Assembly (NCBI GenBank): GCA_947441745.1
Contig: CANEUJ010000086.1
Coordinates: forward strand, 1 to 7,205
Direction: 5' to 3'
From: Neisseriaceae bacterium
GTDB taxonomy: Bacteria > Pseudomonadota > Gammaproteobacteria > Burkholderiales > UBA11063
Length of the DNA: 7,205 nt
Shown: positions 1 through 4,450 of the stretch, in pieces
Numbering within the stretch: the stretch's first letter is position 1
Layout: every line of letters begins with the position of its first letter
Notes under the pieces: model-generated
What the model saw: only the letters and a program-made list of their open reading frames with translations
The model's database searches: none
What the model was told of the DNA's origin: nothing
Position numbers and translations under genes: made by a program

Positions 1-16
1 ACAATGCTCCTGGGTT

Positions 17-34
17 TATGTTAGCAATAACATA
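17..34. repeat. Short perfect hairpin with GCAA loop
   Basis: TATGTTA and TAACATA form a perfect 7-base stem around a GCAA tetraloop. No T-tract follows on either strand, so this does not look like a complete intrinsic terminator. It lies about 120 bases beyond the 3' end of the minus-strand hydroxyisourate hydrolase gene. The right side (TAGCAATAACATA, 22-34) resembles the TAGCAAACATA motif found twice in the 558-888 spacer, with two extra bases. Chance occurrence in A+T-rich DNA is quite possible. Confidence 0.3.
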
Positions 35-152
35 CGCTCAATATATACTCCTAAAAGACCTATCTCATTTATATTATTATATCACATTTTGTTTTTTGTT
101 TCGTATATTTTACATTTTACAGGGTTGGAGAATTTGTAATTTATACATTATT

Positions 153-557
153 TTAATTACCACGATAAGTTGAGTAGCCAAATGGACTGAGCAATAAAGG
201 GATGTGATAATGTTGATCTGGATTCGTCACTTTAAACTCAACTGGAATATCAGTGAAAAATGTATCTTGGTGTTTTTTAGCAAAAAAGTTAGTTGTCTCA
301 AAAACCACTTGATAAACACCAGACTCTAATTTGCTTGTAGGGCTAAGTAGGCTATCAATGCGACCATTGCTGTTGGTGGTTTGTTGGGTCAGTTTCATCC
401 ATTTGCCATCGGTGTTTTTTTTATCAAAATGAACCTTAATACCAACGCCTGGGGTTCCACTTTGAGTGTCCAGCACATGCACGCTAACTCCACCTTCAGC
501 ATAAATATTCAATGAAATTAAAGACAAAAGGCTTAAACTTAATAAGTGTTTTTTCAT
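153..557 (-). CDS. hiuH: 5-hydroxyisourate hydrolase (HIUase, transthyretin-like), exported
   Basis: A 134-residue protein of the transthyretin-related family. It hydrolyses 5-hydroxyisourate, the product of urate oxidation, to OHCU on the way to allantoin. Residues 1-20 form a signal peptide (Lys-Lys, Leu/Ser-rich core, likely cleavage after IYA), so the mature enzyme of about 114 residues should be periplasmic, like E. coli YedX. Family signatures are SVHVLD (25-30), IPVEF (104-108) and HYHIPLLLSPFGYSTYRG (116-133). The expected active-site residues are present: His27, Arg66 and His118. The family's C-terminal tetrapeptide YRGS reads YRGN here: the last codon is AAT, one transition from the serine codon AGT. 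The start is well supported by AAGGAG six bases upstream of the ATG. No urate oxidase or OHCU decarboxylase gene lies in the window. The gene diverges from ruvX. The family assignment is secure; full activity is less certain because of the changed last residue. Confidence 0.93.
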   Translation of the reverse strand: MKKHLLSLSLLSLISLNIYAEGGVSVHVLDTQSGTPGVGIKVHFDKKNTDGKWMKLTQQTTNSNGRIDSLLSPTSKLESGVYQVVFETTNFFAKKHQDTFFTDIPVEFKVTNPDQHYHIPLLLSPFGYSTYRGN

Positions 558-563
558 AAACTG

Positions 564-569
564 CTCCTT
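564..569 (-). promoter_or_regulatory. Ribosome binding site of hiuH
   Basis: On the minus strand AAGGAG lies six bases before the ATG at 557. It is one of the strongest Shine-Dalgarno sequences in the window and fixes the hiuH start ahead of the signal peptide. Confidence 0.8.
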
Positions 570-610
570 AAAATTAACAAATTAAAACTTGAGCTATTTG
601 GAAACGTAGT

Positions 611-621
611 TATGTTTGCTA
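611..621 (-). repeat. TAGCAAACATA motif, hiuH side
   Basis: Read on the minus strand, 611-621 is TAGCAAACATA, identical to 862-872 on the plus strand. It sits 53 bases upstream of the hiuH start and points toward that gene, as the partner copy points toward ruvX. It overlaps the inverted repeat at 615-628. It may be a shared operator or promoter element; no known regulator is recognised. Confidence 0.4.
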
Positions 622-628
622 CAGCAAA
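615..628. repeat. Inverted repeat TTTGCT-AC-AGCAAA
   Basis: TTTGCT and AGCAAA are perfect 6-base inverted arms around two bases. The size suits a dimeric DNA-binding protein rather than a hairpin, as the loop is too small. It lies 58-71 bases upstream of the hiuH start codon, a sensible operator position. The function is inferred from form and position only. Confidence 0.35.
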
Positions 629-650
629 AGCCAAATTTCTGCATTGATTT

Positions 651-660
651 TAACATGTTA
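651..660. repeat. Palindrome TAACATGTTA
   Basis: A perfect 10-base palindrome in the spacer, about 95 bases upstream of hiuH. Together with the next inverted repeat it shares the string TTTTAACA (648-655 and 683-690), so the two may be related operator half-sites. No named regulator is claimed. Confidence 0.35.
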
Positions 661-668
661 TATTATTT

Positions 669-692
669 TGTGGTTAAATATATTTTAACACA
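669..692. repeat. Imperfect inverted repeat TGTG(g)TTAAA-TATAT-TTTAACACA
   Basis: Nine paired positions (TGTG/CACA and TTAAA/TTTAA) with one unpaired G at 673 and a five-base centre. The region is A+T-rich, so chance is a real alternative. It lies between hiuH and the possible peptide gene and could be an operator for either. Confidence 0.3.
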
Positions 693-720
693 ATTTTTTA
701 TCGATGAATCCATATATCTA

Positions 721-762
721 CCACTCAGATGTCAAGGAGGTTTCTACTACATGTTGCAGTGG
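721..762 (+). promoter_or_regulatory. Possible RNA hairpin around a Shine-Dalgarno
   Basis: CCACT (721-725) pairs with AGTGG (758-762), CAG with TTG (one G-U pair), and ATGT (729-732) with ACAT (749-752), leaving single unpaired bases at 753 and 757. The 16-base loop (733-748) contains AAGGAGG, and the ATG at 751 falls in the 3' arm. In RNA this would expose the Shine-Dalgarno but pair the start codon. The fold was built by eye and not energy-scored. Confidence 0.3.
734..740 (+). promoter_or_regulatory. Perfect Shine-Dalgarno AAGGAGG with no annotated gene
   Basis: AAGGAGG matches the 16S anti-Shine-Dalgarno over seven bases and is the best such match in the window. The next ATG on the plus strand is at 751, ten bases downstream, slightly longer than the usual spacing. 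ruvX is too far away (889) to use it. It is the main argument for a peptide gene at 751-840. Confidence 0.45.
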
Positions 763-840
763 AGGTTAGACTGTGGCGTGTATCATTTAATTCTAATGTG
801 GTATCTTTGGTGCATATTCATTTATTATATTGAACTGTAA
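751..840 (+). CDS. Possible 29-residue single-span membrane peptide
   Basis: This is an unrecognised small open frame: ATG at 751, TAA at 838-840, 29 residues. It begins with a short polar stretch (MLQWRLDCGV), then a hydrophobic run of about 17 residues from Tyr11 to Ile27, rich in Leu, Ile, Trp and Tyr, and ends Glu-Leu. That plan fits a single-span membrane peptide. In favour is a perfect AAGGAGG ten bases upstream within a possible hairpin. Against are the very short length, the Trp/Cys/Tyr-heavy composition that A+T-rich non-coding DNA also gives, and the absence of a clear promoter. The frame continues upstream without a stop to a TTG at 616, but nothing supports that longer version. 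The peptide could be a small regulator, a type I toxin-like peptide or an artefact. No function is claimed. Confidence 0.3.
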   Translation: MLQWRLDCGVYHLILMWYLWCIFIYYIEL

Positions 841-843
841 ATG

Positions 844-852
844 TGGTAAAAT
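844..852 (+). promoter_or_regulatory. Extended -10 promoter candidate for ruvX
   Basis: TGGTAAAAT is an extended -10 element (TG, one base, then TAAAAT, which matches the consensus at five of six positions). No good -35 lies 16-18 bases upstream, as is common for extended -10 promoters. Transcription would start near 859, giving ruvX a leader of about 30 bases. The TAGCAAACATA motif (862-872) would fall just downstream of the start, a position suited to repression. Confidence 0.4.
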
Positions 853-861
853 CTTGACTTA

Positions 862-872
862 TAGCAAACATA
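862..872 (+). repeat. TAGCAAACATA motif, ruvX side
   Basis: An exact copy, in mirror orientation, of 611-621. It ends 16 bases before the ruvX start codon and so overlaps the presumed leader. A TTGACT at 854-859 just upstream resembles a -35 box, but no -10 follows at a correct distance. Confidence 0.4.
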
Positions 873-888
873 TAGAAAGTTTTTCTCA

Positions 889-1323
889 ATGCTAAACTCA
901 ATTAATCACTCGCCAAATAATTGGATAATGGCGTTTGATTTTGGTGAATCAAGAATCGGGAGTGCAGTTGGTAATACTTTACTTAAGATTCCGCACCCGC
1001 TAGTTACCATAAGTGGACATAATAAATTTGAGAAATTTGCCAAAATTGGGAAACTGATTGATGAATGGAGGCCTGTATTGTTGGTCGTTGGTATGCCAGG
1101 TGACAAAGAAAATAAAGAATTATTTATTCAAAGTATAATAAGGTTTAGTAATCGTTTGAAAAATAATTTTAAATTACCAGTTGGTTTTGTGAATGAAGAT
1201 TATACGTCCCAAGAGGCGTGTACTTTACTAAAAGAGCAAGATATCTATGGTAAGGCACAAAAAGGTAAATTAGATTCTCTTGCGGCATGTGGAATCTTAC
1301 AAACATATTTTAGTAGTATATAG
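889..1323 (+). CDS. ruvX: RuvX/YqgF-family RNase H-fold nuclease
   Basis: A 144-residue protein of the YqgF family, close to the usual length of about 138-150. Members have an RNase H/RuvC-like fold and act in 16S rRNA 5'-end maturation; a Holliday junction resolvase role has also been proposed. The first acidic motif is AFDFGESRIG with Asp17. The core strand is LLVVGMP (64-70), and the second acidic motif is at 102-107 with Glu103. The C-terminal LDSLAACGILQTY carries the third acidic residue, Asp129. The second motif reads NEDYTS where the family usually has DER(Y/L)T(S/T), so Glu is kept but its neighbours differ. The ATG at 889 has only a weak purine stretch upstream (AGAAAG); Met14 as start would leave almost nothing before the first motif. 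The mnmG start codon follows the TAG with no gap. The usual upstream partner yqgE is absent. Confidence 0.93.
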   Translation: MLNSINHSPNNWIMAFDFGESRIGSAVGNTLLKIPHPLVTISGHNKFEKFAKIGKLIDEWRPVLLVVGMPGDKENKELFIQSIIRFSNRLKNNFKLPVGFVNEDYTSQEACTLLKEQDIYGKAQKGKLDSLAACGILQTYFSSI

Positions 1324-3213
1324 ATGATATTTAATAAAGAATTTGATGTTATTGTAATTGGTGGTGGTCATGCTGGTACTGAAGCTTGCCTTGCTTCAAG
1401 TCGTATGGGTTTAAATACATTACTAATCACTCATAGTATAGAGACTCTAGGGCAAATGTCATGTAATCCATCAATTGGTGGTATTGGTAAAGGACATTTG
1501 GTAAAAGAAGTTGATGCTCTAGGTGGTGTAATGGCATTAGCTGCGGACAACTCAGGGATTCAATTTAGAACGCTCAATAGTAGTAAGGGTCCAGCAGTTA
1601 GGGCTACTCGTGTACAAGCTGACAGATTGTTATACAAAGCTTTTGTTCGAAATGTATTAGAAAACCAACCAAACCTAACTTTATTTCAAATGGCGGTTGA
1701 TGATTTGGTGGTTAAAGATGATAAAATAACTGGAGTAGTTACCCAAAGCGGTATTATTTTTAATGCACGAGCCATTATTCTTACTAGTGGAACATTTTTA
1801 GGTGGTAAGATTCATATTGGGTTAGACAATTATATAGGTGGGAGAGCTGGAGATCCTGCAGCAGTCAGCTTGGCATCCAAGTTACGCGAATACCAGTTGC
1901 CTGTTGATCGTTTAAAGACAGGGACGCCACCACGAATAGACGGAAGAACTATTGACTTTAGCATTATGGAAGAACAGGCTGGAGATAACCCATTGCCAGT
2001 GTTTTCGTATCTAGGTAATCGTGGTATGCACCCACGACAGTTGCCGTGTTATATCACCCATACAAATACGCAAACCCACGATATTATTAGATCAGGTTTA
2101 GAGCGTTCTCCATTGTTTACAGGGGTTATTGAAGGGGTTGGGCCTAGATATTGCCCATCAATAGAAGATAAAATCCATCGCTTTAAAGATAAAGAATCCC
2201 ATCAGATTTTTTTAGAACCAGAAGGGCTTACTACTAATGAGTATTATCCTAATGGTATTTCAACTTCATTGCCATTTGATATTCAATTAGATTTAGTTCA
2301 TTCGATGAGTGGACTTGAAAACGCCCATATACTAAGACCAGGATATGCTATCGAGTATGATTATTTTAATCCAACGTACTTAAAATCAAACTTAGAGTCC
2401 AAATTAATTAGTGGGTTATTTTTTGCAGGGCAAGTAAATGGTACCACAGGTTATGAAGAAGCGGCTGCACAAGGTATTTTAGCTGGTATTAATGCTGGGC
2501 TTTTAGTGCAAGGTCGTGATCCATGGTGCCCAAAACGAAGTGAAGCATATCTTGGAGTTTTGGTTGATGATTTAATTACAAAAGGTGTAACTGAACCGTA
2601 TAGAATGTTTACTTCACGAGCCGAATATCGCTTGCAACTGCGGGAGGATAATGCTGATCTTAGATTAACTGAGATTGGTCGAGAGCTTGGAGTAGTTGGA
2701 GATGTACAATGGGGTATATACTGTCGTAAAAAAGATAATGTGTTTAGCGAAATTGAACGGTTAAAATCAGTATTTATTCACCCAGGTAGCATTGATGCTA
2801 ACCCAGCAGAGGATTTATTAGGTAAGCCACTTGAACGAGAATATTCACTTCATGATATTTTGAAGCGTCCAGAAATAAGCTATACTGATTTAAGCATTTT
2901 TAGTGGTTTTGGTGCAATGATGACTGATGATGAACGAATCGGTGAACAAGTAGCAATCCAGATAAAATATGATGGTTATATAAAGCGTCAACAATTAGAG
3001 GTTGGTAAACATGCTTATTTGGATGATATAAAAATTATTCCTAATGTCGATTATGCTAAAATAAGTGGATTGTCAAAAGAAGTTGTGCAAAAATTAAATA
3101 CATTTAAACCAGAAACATTAGGTCAGGCATCTAGAATATCTGGGATTACTCCTGCTGCGGTATCATTACTTTTGGTATATCATAAAAAAGGTTTCCCATT
3201 ACTTGATAGATAA
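1324..3213 (+). CDS. mnmG: tRNA uridine-5-carboxymethylaminomethyl modification enzyme MnmG (GidA)
   Basis: The FAD-dependent subunit that, with the GTPase MnmE, installs the cmnm5/nm5 group on wobble uridine 34 of several tRNAs, using methylene-THF, in the cytoplasm. Its 629 residues equal the E. coli length. The N-terminal dinucleotide fold has GGGHAGTE (13-20), followed by GQMSCNPSIGGIGKGH with Cys47. The second catalytic cysteine lies in GPRYCPSIEDK as Cys277. The FAD-binding stretch GLFFAGQVNGTTGYEEAAAQ (about 362-381) and TSRAEYRLQLREDNAD are intact, as is the C-terminal helical domain that binds MnmE and tRNA. The start ATG directly follows the ruvX stop codon and has no good Shine-Dalgarno, so translation is probably coupled to ruvX. 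The frequent downstream partner rsmG (gidB) is missing; a GtrA-family gene follows 38 bases later. No frameshift or missing key residue is visible. Confidence 0.98.
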   Translation: MIFNKEFDVIVIGGGHAGTEACLASSRMGLNTLLITHSIETLGQMSCNPSIGGIGKGHLVKEVDALGGVMALAADNSGIQFRTLNSSKGPAVRATRVQADRLLYKAFVRNVLENQPNLTLFQMAVDDLVVKDDKITGVVTQSGIIFNARAIILTSGTFLGGKIHIGLDNYIGGRAGDPAAVSLASKLREYQLPVDRLKTGTPPRIDGRTIDFSIMEEQAGDNPLPVFSYLGNRGMHPRQLPCYITHTNTQTHDIIRSGLERSPLFTGVIEGVGPRYCPSIEDKIHRFKDKESHQIFLEPEGLTTNEYYPNGISTSLPFDIQLDLVHSMSGLENAHILRPGYAIEYDYFNPTYLKSNLESKLISGLFFAGQVNGTTGYEEAAAQGILAGINAGLLVQGRDPWCPKRSEAYLGVLVDDLITKGVTEPYRMFTSRAEYRLQLREDNADLRLTEIGRELGVVGDVQWGIYCRKKDNVFSEIERLKSVFIHPGSIDANPAEDLLGKPLEREYSLHDILKRPEISYTDLSIFSGFGAMMTDDERIGEQVAIQIKYDGYIKRQQLEVGKHAYLDDIKIIPNVDYAKISGLSKEVVQKLNTFKPETLGQASRISGITPAAVSLLLVYHKKGFPLLDR

Positions 3214-3251
3214 AGTTTGTTGTGTGTTTTAATTTACCAAAAAGGGGCGGG

Positions 3252-3653
3252 ATGAAAAATATTATCAAAAAAGTGCATAGGCGTCATGCAATTCAACTCT
3301 TAACCTACGCTTTTGTTGGAGGCGGTGCTTTTGTTGTGCAGACGATTATATATTTTATAGCACTTAGGATAGATATATTTCCTTCGGTTGCTATGATATT
3401 AGGTAATTTTGCTGGGATGGTTTTTGCCTACTTTGGGCATATTACATTTACATTTAAAAGAACGCATAAATTTTCTCATAAAGAGTTTGTGAAATATGTG
3501 CTAACAGCGATAGTTGGCTTAGTTGTTAACGTTATTGCGGTACGGGTGATGACTAAAGTATTTTATTTAGATCCTAAATATGCAGTTTTACCCACCCTAA
3601 TAACTCCAGTAATTACATTTTTTATTAGTAAATTCTGGGCTTTTAAGGCTTAA
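3252..3653 (+). CDS. GtrA-like family membrane protein
   Basis: A 133-residue protein with four predicted transmembrane segments at about residues 16-38, 46-68, 82-106 and 111-131, the plan of GtrA-family proteins. These are thought to help move lipid-linked sugars (for example undecaprenyl-phosphate-glucose) across the inner membrane for O-antigen or cell-wall glycosylation; the substrate here cannot be told. Typical features are YAFVGGGAFVVQT in helix 1, GHITFTFKR after helix 2 and FFISKFWAFKA at the end. I chose the ATG at 3252 because AAAGGGG (3241-3247) precedes it by four bases; an upstream in-frame GTG at 3222 would add ten residues but has no ribosome binding site. The stop codon is two bases before the next gene. 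No glycosyltransferase gene of the usual gtrB type is nearby. Confidence 0.88.
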   Translation: MKNIIKKVHRRHAIQLLTYAFVGGGAFVVQTIIYFIALRIDIFPSVAMILGNFAGMVFAYFGHITFTFKRTHKFSHKEFVKYVLTAIVGLVVNVIAVRVMTKVFYLDPKYAVLPTLITPVITFFISKFWAFKA

Positions 3654-3655
3654 TT

Positions 3656-4117
3656 ATGAAGTATTGGTTAATGAAATCTGAGCCATCAGATGTTAGTATT
3701 GATTATTTGTCACAGTTGCCCAAGCAAACCATAGAGTGGTATGGTATTAGGAATTATCAAGCTCGTAATTTTATGCGTGATTTGATGAAAGATGGTGATT
3801 TGGCTATTTTTTGGCATTCATCATGTAAAGAACCTGGTATTTATGGGATTGTTAAAGTTGAAGGTGCTGTTCACCATGATAGTTATCAGTTTGATCCAGG
3901 GAGTAAATACTATGATGCTTCATCTACTACAAGTAGTCCACGCTGGTGGTGTGTTGATGTCAAATTAGTAAAAAAGACCAAATATATTTCGATAGCTGAG
4001 CTTCGTAAATATGAAGAGTTGTCAGAAATGCAGGTGCTAAAAAAAGGCAATCGCTTATCGATTACTCCCGTTACTAAAGATGAGTGGGAATTTATTTCTA
4101 ATTTGTTACAAAATTAG
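3656..4117 (+). CDS. EVE domain protein (THYN1-like)
   Basis: A 153-residue, single-domain EVE protein, PUA-like in fold and similar to human THYN1. EVE domains are known or proposed to recognise modified bases in DNA or RNA; the ligand here is unknown. Signatures in order are MKYWLMKSEP (1-10), WYGIRNYQARNFMR (28-41), IFWHSSCKEPGIYG (51-64), FDPGSKYYD (79-87), SPRWWCVDV (94-102) and a C-terminal KKGNRLSITPVT. The aromatic residues that line the binding pocket in the family (Trp/Tyr near 28-29 and Trp97-Trp98) are present. The length is the normal one for a stand-alone bacterial EVE protein, with no fused nuclease or ATPase. An AAGG seven bases before the ATG, within the end of the GtrA-like gene, serves as ribosome binding site. 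The gene is two bases from its upstream neighbour and probably co-transcribed with ruvX-mnmG. No restriction or defence genes are present. Confidence 0.93.
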   Translation: MKYWLMKSEPSDVSIDYLSQLPKQTIEWYGIRNYQARNFMRDLMKDGDLAIFWHSSCKEPGIYGIVKVEGAVHHDSYQFDPGSKYYDASSTTSSPRWWCVDVKLVKKTKYISIAELRKYEELSEMQVLKKGNRLSITPVTKDEWEFISNLLQN

Positions 4118-4119
4118 TG

Positions 4120-4125
4120 TATAAT
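4120..4125 (+). promoter_or_regulatory. Consensus -10 box (TATAAT) of the small exported protein gene
   Basis: A perfect TATAAT begins three bases after the EVE stop codon, 35 bases before the next ATG. The best -35 candidates at 17-18 bases (TCTAAT at 4097-4102 or TTCTAA at 4096-4101) are poor. Transcription would start near 4132 with a leader of about 28 bases. The terminator at 4406-4430 would end this as a single-gene transcript, although read-through from the upstream genes is also possible because no terminator precedes it. Confidence 0.45.
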
Positions 4126-4159
4126 AACGATAGATTATATAATTATTGAAAAGGCTAAT

Positions 4160-4378
4160 ATGTTCAAAAGGTTACTTGCTTTAATTATTTTTGGTCTTGG
4201 AGCCATTACAGCTGTTAATGCTGAAAATAATCCAGGTTATGTTTATACAGGCTATGGTGAAGTTGTAAAAGATGGTTATGCTCAGTGTGTTCGTACCGCA
4301 TATTATGATAGTAGCGATGATCTAGCTGAATGTGATGAGGGTTCGTCTTCTAAAAATGCTAGTGATAGTGCTAGGTAA
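4160..4378 (+). CDS. Small exported protein resembling the OmpA/RmpM N-terminal Cys-pair segment
   Basis: A 72-residue protein of unknown function. Residues 1-21 form a clear signal peptide (MFKR, hydrophobic core, cleavage after VNA), leaving about 51 mature residues for the periplasm or outer membrane. The mature part has Cys43 and Cys58, a likely disulfide, in GYAQCVRTAYYDSSDDLAEC. In spacing and surroundings this resembles the segment after the signal peptide in betaproteobacterial OmpA-like proteins and Neisseria RmpM (pattern NGYGECW...C). Those proteins continue into a peptidoglycan-binding OmpA domain; this one ends in a Ser/Asp-rich tail and a stop codon, with a terminator right after, so the OmpA domain is absent rather than frameshifted. 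AAGG five bases before the ATG is the ribosome binding site. The similarity is from memory; the role is unknown, perhaps an envelope-associated accessory protein. Confidence 0.8.
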   Translation: MFKRLLALIIFGLGAITAVNAENNPGYVYTGYGEVVKDGYAQCVRTAYYDSSDDLAECDEGSSSKNASDSAR

Positions 4379-4405
4379 TCATTATATAACAATTTTATTA
4401 CGATT

Positions 4406-4430
4406 CCTCACTACTTGTGGGGTTTTTTTT
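4406..4430 (+). terminator. Rho-independent terminator
   Basis: CCTCAC (4406-4411), a five-base loop and GTGGGG (4417-4422) form a six-pair stem with one G-T pair, followed directly by eight Ts. It lies 27 bases after the small exported protein gene and 20 bases before ribF, separating the two transcription units. No good promoter for ribF was found after it, so ribF-ileS either depends on read-through or uses a promoter I could not recognise. Confidence 0.85.
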
Positions 4431-4450
4431 ATTAGCTTAAGAGCGGGTAT

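Larger units (their letters stand above)
558..888. other. Divergent intergenic spacer hiuH / ruvX
   Basis: This 331-base spacer separates the divergent hiuH and ruvX genes and must contain both promoters. It holds three short inverted repeats (615-628, 651-660, 669-692), a pair of 11-base sites in mirror orientation (611-621 and 862-872), a possible small-peptide gene with a perfect Shine-Dalgarno (734-840), and an extended -10 box facing ruvX (844-852). The part around 721-780 is visibly richer in G+C than its surroundings. A longer open frame from a TTG at 616 covers most of the spacer, but it has no ribosome binding site and an odd Cys/Trp/Tyr-rich composition. I found no convincing sigma-70 promoter for hiuH: the -10-like candidates around 581-586 and 609-614 lack a matching -35. 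Confidence 0.6.

Noticed and set aside
3..173. Frame open from the left edge for 56 codons on the plus strand, possibly the end of an upstream gene
   Set aside because: Another frame is also open here to 139, the composition (Phe, Tyr, Ile, Leu) is what T-rich non-coding DNA gives, no family is recognisable, and the frame would run into the end of hiuH. A real gene end cannot be fully excluded without the sequence to the left.
616..840. 74-codon open frame starting with TTG in the hiuH-ruvX spacer
   Set aside because: There is no ribosome binding site at the TTG, the composition is unusual (many Cys, Trp and Tyr), and it overlaps the inverted repeats. Only its last 29 codons, preceded by AAGGAGG, are kept as a low-confidence candidate.
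854..876. TTGACT and TATAGA as a -35/-10 pair for ruvX
   Set aside because: The spacing is only 11 bases, too short for sigma-70; the extended -10 at 844-852 is the better candidate.
906..1106. 66-codon open frame on the minus strand within ruvX
   Set aside because: It lies entirely opposite the well-supported ruvX reading frame and resembles no known family.
3222..3251. Upstream GTG start adding ten residues to the GtrA-like protein
   Set aside because: There is no Shine-Dalgarno before the GTG, whereas the ATG at 3252 has AAAGGGG at a suitable distance and gives a normal N-terminus for the family.
3656..4117. EVE protein as part of an anti-phage or restriction system
   Set aside because: There is no fused or neighbouring nuclease, McrBC-type ATPase or methyltransferase; the neighbours are housekeeping genes and the length is that of the stand-alone family.
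4103..4125. TTGTTA (4103-4108) as the -35 of the TATAAT at 4120
   Set aside because: The spacer is 11 bases, outside the working range; only the -10 is retained.
4134..4143. Palindrome ATTATATAAT before the small exported protein gene
   Set aside because: It is made only of A and T in an A+T-rich leader, so it is expected by chance and has no other supporting feature.
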